Below, piece by piece: positions 30,101 through 42,100 of a stretch of 64,000 nt of DNA. The notes below the pieces were generated by a model that was not told the origin of the DNA, did not search any database, and saw only the letters and a program-made list of their open reading frames with translations. The stretch is taken from contig CM076956.1 of the NCBI GenBank assembly GCA_039566865.1, positions 7,699,511-7,763,510 on the forward strand. Direction: 5' to 3'. Both the position numbers and the translations under genes were made by a program. The DNA is from Aurelia coerulea (taxonomy: Eukaryota; Cnidaria; Scyphozoa; Semaeostomeae; Ulmaridae). Positions within the stretch are counted from its first letter, which is position 1, and every line of letters begins with the position of its first letter.

Positions 30101-33100
30101 GAGTTTACGGATTTGTTTATTATTTGGCGACGGAGCCCCTTTAACTGTCTCAAGTCTCTTACCATTCGTCAAATATTGCTGGCCTAAATGTCTGAAAATC
30201 TGAGTGCTTTCTTTCAGATATCGACGAGCCTACGTTCAACACAACAAATACTATCAAAGTGAACGAAACAGAACCGTTATACGTCAGTTGCTCGGTAGCT
30301 TCCAACCCTTCTGCGCAGTATAAATGGACCACATCATCAGGAAAAGTTGTATCCAATTCGGCTGTTCTTGCGTTTGACTCAGTCAATAGAAGTAATGACA
30401 CTGCGTATCAGTGTACAGTGTCAAATGCGGCTGGATCCAAAATATCCAAGAATCTTATCATCACTGTCCAATGTAAGTTGAATTTATGTAAGAATGGTTA
30501 TTTTGCGTGCAATACATGATTAATCCTGGTTCACATTAGATCGTTGAAATCGCTGGAGTCGTTGCAACAAGCCAAGCCACCATAGCGAGCCATAAGACCC
30601 CAGAAAACTGAATATATCATGATTGGGATCAATCAATCACCAGTCTGTAATAGAAAACCAAATTTAAATATGAAGATTTATTTTACTAAAGTCGATCATA
30701 CGATTCTAGAGTTATGACATTTAAGCATGAAGCATCATATTGGCATTAAAGAAAAATGACGGATCTATAGCGTCTGGTTTAGAAATAAAACAAGAGAAGG
30801 CCACGTGTCTTCATTTGTCCTTTATTGTTTTGAAAGTCATTAGACTTACGATATATTTCCAGTTATCGCAACAACAACAGAAATGACAACAACAACAACA
30901 TATTTTTTTGCTCAAACTGGGACTCATGGACTTTCACATCAAAAAGTGGGACGAAAATAAACAAGGAGGCCACCGATTTTCTATTCATGTTGAAACGAGG
31001 TTAATGGCCTCTTTTCGGTAGTTAGAAAATTTCATCGCTTTGGCGTGCACTTTCGTGAAGTGAAGGAAGCGAAGTGGCATTCAAAATGAGGAAATTCTGA
31101 TTGAAATTAAATTTTTTGTTGATTCTTGGATTCAGGAAACATTTATCTGGATACTTGTGGCTTTTGTTCATTTCTAACGTCACTCAAAAGTTTAATTTTG
31201 AGGCGTTTTATTATCTGAGGATTGAGCCGACAAGTTAGGCCCACCGCCATTGCTCGGCTTTTCGGTACAGCGTTGCTATGGTTTCCATGTCGGACGTGAC
31301 GTCAAGGGAAACCATTTCGTCCCAATTTTCAATGTGACTATAACCATGAGTCGTAGTTATAGTGCACATCAGCCTATCAATAGCAATAACTACGAACTTG
31401 TAATCAGTCTAGACAGTCATCATCATCATCATTATCAAATACAATGGAATACAATAGAATCCAATCGTTTGTCTCTAATGTTGTCATTCATTACTATCCA
31501 TACCAATTCACTTTATAGATATCGATCAACCAACATTTAACGCATCACACAGCATCACATTAAATGAAACAGCACAGCTTTACGTTAGTTGCTCTGCAGC
31601 CTCAAACCCCGTTGCACAATATATGTGGACTACAGCGTCAGGGAAAGTTGTATCAAACACCAACCTTCTAGCGTTTGATTCAATAAATAGAGGAAATGCT
31701 ACTACTTATCAATGCAAAGCAACGAATGCAGCTGGAATAAGGATGTCACAGAATCTTGCTGTTGATGTCCAATGTAAGTGTACTTCATTTTGCTTTCAAA
31801 TTTGGAGACGTGCACTGAAATGAGTATTTTAGCACTGAGGTTTTTCGTCTGCTGTACTCTGCACTGTTCACAGCGCACAGGGACCTGCAAAGTTGCATAC
31901 ATATCGAAATCTGATGGATAAATATCTATCCCCTAAGCTAACCAATAACAAACATGTATTCAAGTTGTTGTCTCTAATATTCTCATTCATTCATTACTAA
32001 CCATACTAATTCATTTTATTGTTATCGATCAACCAACGACGTTTAACAAATCAAACAGAATTACATTAAATGAAACAGCAAATCTTTACATTATACCATG
32101 AAATGCATTAAATGAAACAGCAAACTGTTAATGCTTACCTGCAATTTAATCAATGATGTCTATGCTAATTGCTTCTCTGTAAGTTTCTCATTCATTGCTA
32201 ACCATACTTATTCGTTTCATAGTTAGCGATGATCCGACGTCAAACATATCAAACAGTATTACATTAAATGAAACAACAAACAATTACGTCATGCGCAGAT
32301 GTTATTAATTATTCATACGCTAATTGCTTCCGTCCAAGTTTCTCGTCCATTACTAACCATACTAATTCATATCATAGTTATCGATGAACCAACGTTAAAC
32401 ACATCACACAGTATCACATTAAATGAAACAGCACAGCTTTACGTTAGTTGCTCTGCAGCCTCAAACCCCGTTGCACAATATATATGGACTACAGCGTCAG
32501 GGAAAGTTGTATCAAACACCAACCTTCTAGCGTTTGATTCAATAAATAGAGGAAATGCTACTACTTATCAATGCAAAGCAACGAATGCAGCTGGAATAAG
32601 GATGTCACAGAATCTTGCTGTTGATGTCCAATGTAAGTGTCCATCATTTTGCCTTCAAATTTGGAGACGTGAACTGAAATGAGTATATTAGCACTGAGGT
32701 TTTTGGTCTGCTGTACTCTACACTTAGCCTCACCACACAAGGACCCTCAACTTACGCTCATCTAATTGAAGTGAATTGATGTTGTTGTTGTCGCTCCAGT
32801 TGAGGTCCATGAGTCGTAGTTATAGCGTCCATCAGTCTATCAATAGCGATAACCTGCGAACATATAATCAGTCTACTCTACACTGTTCACAGCGCCCAGG
32901 GACCTGCAACGTTGCATACAAATCGAAATTTCATGGATAAATATCTATCCCCCAAGCTAACCAATAACAAACATGTATGCAAGTTGTTGCCTCTAATATT
33001 CTCATTCATTCCCTACTAACCATACTAATTCATTTTATTGCTATCAATCAACCGACGTTGAACAAATCAAACAGAATTACATTAAATGAAACTGCAAATC

Positions 33101-36100
33101 TTTACATTATACCATGAAATGCATTAAACGAAACAGCAAACTGTTAACGCTTACCTGCAATTTAATCAATGATGTCTATGCTAATTGCTTCTCTGTAAGT
33201 TTCTCGTTCATTACTAACCATACTAATTCATATCATAGTTATCGATGAACCAACGTTAAACACATCACACATCATGACATTAAATGAAACAGCACAGCTT
33301 TACGTTAGTTGCTCTGCAGCCTCAAACCCCGTTGCACAATATATATGGACTACAGCGTCAGGGAAAGTTGTATCAAACACCAACCTTCTCGCATTTGATT
33401 CAATAAATAGAAGAAATGGTAGTACTTATCAATGCAAAGCAACGAGTGCAGCTGGAATAAGGATGTCACAGAATCTTGCTATTGATGTCCAATGTAAGTG
33501 TACTTCATTTTGCCTTCAAATTTGGAGACGTGAACTGAAATGAGTATATTAGCACTGAGGTTTTTCGTCTGCTGTACTCTACACTGTTCACAGCGCATAG
33601 GGACCCGCAACATTGCATACATATCGCAATTTGATTGATAAATATATACATTTGCTTCTGAAAGTTTTTTTGTCAAAAGTTCAGAACTGTAGCCGAGAGC
33701 AATGCAGTTCATACATGATCATGGTTATTGCTTCTTCTTTCTGAAGATACTAATTTGTACAAATGTCTTGACTACGTTAAACTTGTCGAACGATATCCCT
33801 ACATTATACCCTAACCCTAACCAATAACATGTATGCAAACTGTTGTCTTCAGTATTCTCATTCATTCATTCATTACTAACCACACTAACTCATATCATAG
33901 TTATCGATGAACCAACGTTCAACACATCACACATCATGACATTAAATGAAACAGCAAACCTTTACGTTAGTTGCTCTGCAGCCTCAAACCCGGTTGCAAA
34001 ATATGTGTGGACTACAGCATCAGGGAAAGTTGTATCAAACACCAATCTTCTAGCGTTTGATTCAATAAATAGAGGAAATGCTACTACTTATCAATGCAAA
34101 GCAACGAATGCAGCTGGAATAAGGATGTCACAGAATCTTGCTGTTGATGTCCAATGTAAGTGTACTTGATTTTGCCTTCAAATTTGGAGACGTGAACTGA
34201 AATGAGTATATTAGCACTGAGGTTTTTCGTCTGCTGTACTCTACACTGTTCACAGCGCACAGGGACCTGCAACGTTGCATACATATCGAAATTTGATGGA
34301 TAAAGATCTAACCCCCAAGCTAACCAATAACAAACATGCATGCAAGTTTTTGTCTCTAATATTCTCATTCATTCATTACTAACCACACTAATTCATTTTA
34401 TTGTTATCGATCAACCAACGTTGAACAAATCAAACAGAATTACATTAAATGAAACAGCAAATCTTTACATTATACCATGAAATGCATTAAACGAAACAGC
34501 AAACTGTTAACGCTGACCTGCAATTTAATCAATGATGTCTATGCTAATTGCTTCTCTTTTAAGTTTCTCGTTCATTACTAACCATACTAATTCATATCAT
34601 AGTTATCGATGAACCGACGTTAAACACATCACACATCATGACATTAAATGAGACGGCACAGCTTTACGTTAGTTGCTCTGCAGCCTCAAACCCGGTTGCA
34701 CAATATATATGGACTACAGCGTCAGGGAAAGTTGTATCAAACACCAACATTCTCTCGTTTGATTCAATAAATAGAGGAAATGCTACTACTTATCAATGCA
34801 AAGCAACGAATGCAGCTGGAATAAGGATGTCACAGAATCTCGCTATTGATGTCCAATGTAAGTGTCCATCGTTTTGCCTTCCAATTTGGAGACATGAACT
34901 AAAATGAGTATATTAGCACTGAGGTTTTTCGTCTGCTGCACTCTACACTGTAGACAACGCACTGGGACCCGCAACATTGCATACTTATATTGCAATTTGA
35001 TGGATAAATGTATACATTTTGTTTTTGCTTCTGAAAGTTGTTTCTTCAAATATTCAGAACCTTAGCAGAAGGCAATGCAATTCACATATTATCATTGTTA
35101 TTGCTTCTTCTTTCCGACGATACTAATTTCTACTAATGTCTTGACTACGTTAAAATTGACGAACGATATCCCTACGTTATACCCTAACGCTGACCAATAA
35201 CATGTATGCAAACTGTTGTCCAATAACATGACATGTTCACAAACTTCAATATTCTCATTCATTGATTACTAACCACACTAACTCATTTCATAGTTATCGA
35301 TGCACCAACGTTAAACACATCCCAATGAAACAACATACCTTTACGTTATACCCGCAAATTAATAGATGATGTCTATGCTAATTGCTTCTCTTTTAAGTTT
35401 CTCATTCATTACTAACCATACTAATTCATATCATAGTTATCGATGAACCGACGTTAAACACATCACACATCATGACATTAAATGAAACAGCACAGCTTTA
35501 CGTTAGTTGCTCTGCAGCCTCAAACCCCGTTGCACAATATATATGGACTACAGCGTCAGGGAGAGTTGTATCAAACACCAATCTTCTCGCGTTTGATTCA
35601 ATAAATAGAGGAAATGCTACTACTTATCAATGCAAAGCAACGAGTGCAGCTGGAATAAGGATGTCACAGAATCTCGCTATTGATGTCCAATGTAAGTGTC
35701 CTTCGTGTTGCCTTCCAATTAGGAGACGTGAACTGAAATAAGTATATTAGCACTGAAGTTTTTCGTCTGCTGTACTCTACACTGTCGACAACGCACAGGG
35801 ACCCGCAACATTGCATACATATCAACATTTAATGGATAAATGAATACATTCGCTTCTGAAAGTTCTTTCGACAAAAATTCAGAACTGTAGGAGAGAGCAA
35901 TGCAAGTCACACATCATTGCTGTTGCTTCTTCTTTCTGAAGATACTAATTTCTACTAATGTATTGACTACGTTAAACTTGTTGAACGATATCCTTACGTT
36001 TTTATAACCAATTACATGTAGGCAAATTGTTGTCTGTAATATTCTCAATCATTCATTACTAAACATGCTAATTCATTTTATAGTTATCGATCAACCAACG

Positions 36101-39100
36101 ACGTTGAACACATCAAACAGTATCACATTAATTGAAACAGCAAACCTTTACGTTATACCTGCAAATTACTCAATGATGTCTATGCTAATTGCTTCTCTCT
36201 AAGTTTCTCGTTCATCACTAAGCATATTAATTCGTTTCAAAGTTATCAATGAACCAACGTTAAACGCATCACACAGCATTGCATTAAATGAATCAACAAA
36301 CCTTTCCGTTTATACCCACCAACTTATCAATGATATCTATGCTAATTGCTTCTCTCTAAGTTTCTCATTCATTGCTAACCATATTAATTCCTTTCAAAGT
36401 TATCAATGAACCAACGTTAAACGCATCACACAGCATTGCATTAAATGAAACAACAAACCTTTACGTTCTACCCGCAAACTAATCAATTATGTCTATGCTA
36501 ATTGCTTCTCTCTAAGTTTCTCATTCATTACTAACCCATGCTAATTCGTTTCATAGTTATTGATGAACCAACGTTAAACATATCACACATCATGACATTA
36601 AATGAAACAGCAAACCTTTACGTTAGTTGCTCTGCAGCCTCAAACCCTGTTGCACAATATATATGGACCACAGCGTCAGGGAAAGTTGTATCAAACACCA
36701 ATCTTCTCGCGTTTGATTCAATAAATCGAAGAAATGGTAGTACTTATCAATGCAAAGCAACAAATGCAGCTGGAATGAAAATGTCGAAGAATCTTACCAT
36801 TGATGTCCAATGTAAGTGGAGGGTCCAGAAGGGGTGTCCTGCATCCCATTTTTACAGTCATATGTGGGTGGATGAGCACCTTTTCGGAAGTTATATCACT
36901 TCTTTGAAGTACGGTCTTTGCGTCGCTGTAAGAGTGAGCTAAATGCCCCAGGGGGTTGGGGGGTATTTGATTAAGGGAAAAGACGGAGGTTTGTGGAAAC
37001 CTCTCCACACGATAACCCTGCCGCATAAAAATTGCCCTAAAAGTATGCCCTGTCTCATAAAAATTTTGTTAAAAGTATACATTATCAATTGTTCCAAGAG
37101 AACTCTGAAAATGTTCCTTTCTGTGTGATAGCCTGTCCGATAATTTTCTTATCAATTATGATACCCTGTCCCATGATTTTTGTCCGTAAATGACACCCAC
37201 TTGTGCGATTATTTTACCACAACCGTACACCCTTTTGAGCGCCATATCCCGCCAGGTCAACTATGGGAGTACCTCTTCCCCAAGGCCTTTTGTCACGAAG
37301 ATGAATATGACAAAAGGCCCTGGGGACGAGGTTGCCCCACCCGGGGCTAAATCCCAACAGCGTGCATTAGTCTCAGCAACACATGGAATTGATTTTTACG
37401 CATATTTGCAGCAAACTAAGCATAGTTTTGGCTGTGGTTGTGCTTTCACTTGCAGCCTTTGCCTCGAATTGGAAATATTATCCAAATATGTTTATTGTGG
37501 TCTATTTTTCATAGATTTATGTGCATTCAGTAGTAAAAATCCCATTTACGGTCTGTTGCTTTTCCTATTGCCAGCCTCAGTTAACGAAATCTCCGCCTCA
37601 GTACGTAAAATCCCATTCCTGCATTATTTCAAGGATTTAATTCAAATTTTACCCTTTTAGGAACCTCTCAAGTGGCTTTTACGCAGCCACTGAATATGAA
37701 GACTTGAATTGAAACCAGCGAATCAGTGTTCAATGACTTTTTTATTGACTGCAGATGCAGGGGCGAATTTTGCTCGCTTTTATAATGCATTTCCTGGCAA
37801 ATATTGCCGAACCGAAAATGTTCAATATTTTGACATCTTTCCTGGGACAATAAAAGATATTAGAAACCATACACTGTTCCCCTGGGAAGGCTCACACAGA
37901 AAGTAATTTCAACGAACCTTTGCCATCCGAATATTCGTGTTTCTATTGTATACCCTTCAATGAGCCATAGCGTACTGCGATCCTTTGCAGTACAGCTAAC
38001 CATGATGCATTGTGGCTCTAAAGTTGTTTATCATGTGATATGAAAATCGTTACAAGCCTAGGTTCTCTTTCGTTTGATTTTCCTTCAGCGCACAAAGTGT
38101 CAAATGGTTAGCAAATGCTCTTTAAATCTATTTTATTATCATCTACAGGGTGTCTCAAAAAAATTTTGCCCCGTTTGTCTGAAGATTGCGACAAAAAAGC
38201 AAATGATTCTCGCCAAATCTTTGCATGATGGTGCTCTTCAAATGTTCAATTAAAGTTTGCCACCATCCCCGTAAAAATCCGTTGAAAAATGATGGAGCTA
38301 TGACGTTCAGAAGACCAAATTTGCCTGATGACTGAAACCAGCGGTCGGCTATTTGTCTTACTATTTAGCAGTGATAAGTATCTTCACGTGAGGTAAGAAT
38401 AATTTCTCTGAGGTCAGAAATAGTGGAACTCTCATAGGATTATCAGAATTTTCACGAGAGCTATGACATTGGAGGCTGCTGTTTCATTTTCAATCCATGA
38501 AGCTATTTATCGCTGCAAATTAGTAAGACAAAATGGCCGACCGCTGGTTTCAGTGATCGGGCAAATTTGGTCTCCTGAAGGTCATAGCTCCATCATTTTT
38601 CAACGGATCTTTATGGGGATGGTGGCAAACTTTAATTGAACATCTGAAGAGCACCATCATGCAAAAGTTTGGCGAGAATCTTTTGCCGTTTTGTCGCAAT
38701 CTTCAGACAAACGGGGCACAATTTTTTTGGGACACCCTGTATGCTGTGTCGATGTCGTTGTTACTCACCTAATCATTCTGATCTAATCAATCAATCACCT
38801 AATCAATTAATCATTCTGATCTAATCAATCAATCAATCAATCAATCAATCACCTAATCAATTAATCATTCTGATCTTTCCTTAGATATTGATGTGCCAAA
38901 GCTTAATATCTCATCGGCCAGCATCACATTGAATGAAACAGCCCCGTTGTCCATCAGTTGCTCCGTGACTGCCAACCCTGTTGCACGATATGTATGGACT
39001 ACGTCTTCAGGAAAAGTTGTATCAAACTCTGCTGTTCTTGCGTTCAATTCAATCAGCAGAAAAAATGAAAGTGTCTATCAATGTACTGTGTCGAATGTAG

Positions 39101-42100
39101 CTGGATCAAAAACATCCCAAAATGCATCAGTCACTGTCCAGTGTAAGTGGATTTTATCATTGTCTAGGTAAATCACAGGAGACCCAGGCAGTTACATGAG
39201 CAATAATAAGTTTGAAATTTAAAAATAGTTCATTGCAATACCTTTGTGTCTTCTTTGTTCCACATCTCTATGGCTGTGTTATGTCTCCTTTATTGACTTC
39301 TGTACTGCGTAATTGTTCGAATGTGAGAGTTCGATGTGAAGTAACTAACACTGTACTATATAATAGTACTGTTATACTATTACTATTATTATTACTACTA
39401 TTGTACTATTATATAGTACTGTATTAGTTACTTCACATCGAACTCTCGCATTCGAACGATTACGCAGTACAGAAGTCAATAAAGGAGACATAAAACAGCC
39501 GTAGAGAGGTGATACATTGCCTGGGCCTCCTGTGGGTAGATCAGATGAAAGGAACATTAATGCCAAATCTGTATAACTTGTAGTGTAAATGGTTATCGCT
39601 TCTTCTTTTTGATTTGATAGCTTGAAGGGAACCTTGCTGTGATTTCCTTGTTGTTGATATATTTTTATTGAAAGGATTCATGATAAATGTTGAAAAAATT
39701 ACAATGATTGGAAATCCTTAATTGATAGAGGAAAAATAGTATAATCTTCATCAAGAGAGCCAAAATTTCACAGGTCTACGGAGTTAGTAAAAAACCTCTG
39801 GAAAGTCACTGCTGCATCTAGATTTATTACATGAGGCCTTGTTTTCGCTCCATTCCCCAACGATAACCCCCCGCAATACCCATTCCGCTCCAATGGCTAC
39901 GACATTTAATAAGAGTTCAATTCAATGGAGCAAAACCTAGACAAGTGTCATCAGTCTGCTGCCTCCATGCCAAGACAATGATATTTGCAAATATCTCGTT
40001 TGATAGTGCACATGTTCAAATATATTTATCATATAGCTGTTTGAAATTGGCTACTCCATTCTGAAATTGTGATGGATTTCTCGAGTAGGCCCCTTCATGG
40101 AACCTTCGAAAATGGCTTAAAGTCACGACCAAATTTTCTGCATATTTCTGCCTCTGACCAATGACCTGAACATGTCTGAGCATATTCTATCTTTTTTGGG
40201 AGGATCACAATGCCATATTAAGGAGCATAACAAAAAGGTGATGCATATTAAACAAAAGATGCCTTTGCTCTTTATTCTCTTATTTTTTAGTTTTTTATCT
40301 GTATCCTTCAAGTATTTCACCCACAGTTAAAGGCACACTGTCGTGGCGTTGATTGGTTGAATAATACAATAAATTTAAATAGAATAAGGTAAGCTTCGGT
40401 AATTTCGCTGTACAGTGAAGTTCACGACGATGATAACGATCTGACTCCTTTTATCCTTGAAACAAAGTATGATCTAAGAGCATAAAGCCTTGATGATTAT
40501 TCAAAGGCCAGATCTTTAGTTAATGATTTCAACATCACGACTAGCCAATCACAGTCACGACAGTGTGCCCTTAACTGTTAACTCTTGCGCTTGTAGTGAT
40601 ATTCCTTTATCAGTTCACTGATTGATTCGTTGATTGTGTGATTAATTAATTAATTGATTGATCGATTGATTGATTGAATGATTGATTGATTAATTGATTA
40701 ATTGATTGATTGATTGATTGATTGATTATCTCTAGATATCGATGAGCCTACACTAAATACTTCAACAAGTATAACATTAAAAGAAACATCGAAATTTTCC
40801 GTTCGTTGCTCTGTAACTTCAAGCCCAGGTGCACAGTATGTATGGACGACTTCCGGAGAAGTTGTTTCAAGTTCTGCCGTGCTCGCGTTTGATTCTGTCA
40901 ATAGGAGAAATGCCAGTGTATATGACTGCACCGTATCAAATGCAGCTGGAGCGAAGAAAGCCCCGAGTCTTACCATCAATGTTCAATGTGAGTGAAATTT
41001 TCCAGTTGATGTAAAAAAGAGAATTGAATGTCCCTCCCTTCCTTAATAATCCCTCCCCTCAAAACTAAGTTTATCAAATAGTATTTAAATGCCACAAACA
41101 AGTGAATTTATACATTCTTTGTCTGGGTATGTTTATCGTAGCTAGAGTAATTTGAAAAACAAAGTTATTGGGCTGATGAAGGCATGCTTTTCCACATATT
41201 TTCATGTTTTTAGAAGGAAGGTGAACATTTTTCCATCTCTGCGTGTTTGAACACTCACCTTACTATGAGAAATTAACGCTGCTTATAGCGTAGAGCGTGT
41301 AAAACAGAACAATTTACACAACTTAGGTAAACTAACTTTGAAGGTAGTCAGTGTCGCAAACTCTCTAGAACTCATTACGATATCAATGAGAATGCGATTG
41401 GAATACAGTAAAAACCCGCGTATAAGAACCTACAATTTTGCAAGTCAGCCTAACTAGGTTCTTATGTTTTGGGTATTTAGTGGAAAATGAGGCTGTTCAG
41501 GTTCTTAAATTGGTTCTTATTTTATTCATGGCCTTCGGGAATTTCTTTTCTTCATATTCAAACTTCAGGCCTATTATTTACTGTCAGATCACATCAGTTG
41601 AATTTATGAGATATTCCCCAACAGAAATTTGTGGAAGAATCCGAAATGTTTATATAATCCAGATAAAATCTTTCAAAAGCTTCTCATCAGGTAATATAAG
41701 CATTTTTTTATTCTTCCACAAACTTCTGTTGTGAATAAGACCCCATGCTCTCTAAAAATAAGAACCTATTTCAAATTCCAGGCTGAATAGGTTCTTATAT
41801 AATTGGGGTTTAATTGCAAAATTTCAGCCTGTAGGTTCTTAATCCACTAGGTTCTTATACGCGGGTTTTTACTGTATTATAGAGCTTTGTCAACATGAAG
41901 GAAATTAATGTCGTTTTGATACACTTTTTCAACTAACCTTCCTAATTTTTGAATTTTCAGAATTTCTAGTTGCTTCATATGAAATATCTGACATTAGATT
42001 CAGATTCAGCGCCCAAATGTTACTTTAGCTGCAAATTTTCTTAATCTTAGTGTTCGTGATTTTATTCTTATGACGACAAATGAAACCACGGGCGGTAGGA

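Noticed and set aside
31774..31823. Read-through peptide KCTSFCFQIWRRALK after Ig exons as a real C terminus
   Set aside because: It comes from reading past a strong GTAAGT donor. It is conserved between units only because the intron start was duplicated with the exon.
33808..33824. CCCTAACCCTAACC as a telomere or telomeric repeat
   Set aside because: Only two units inside an intron. Too short to be more than chance or a tiny interstitial remnant.
31702..35910. Recurrent minus-strand frames with RCEQCRVQQTKNLSA-like sequence
   Set aside because: They are antisense to the tandem Ig exons' introns and recur only because the units are duplicated.
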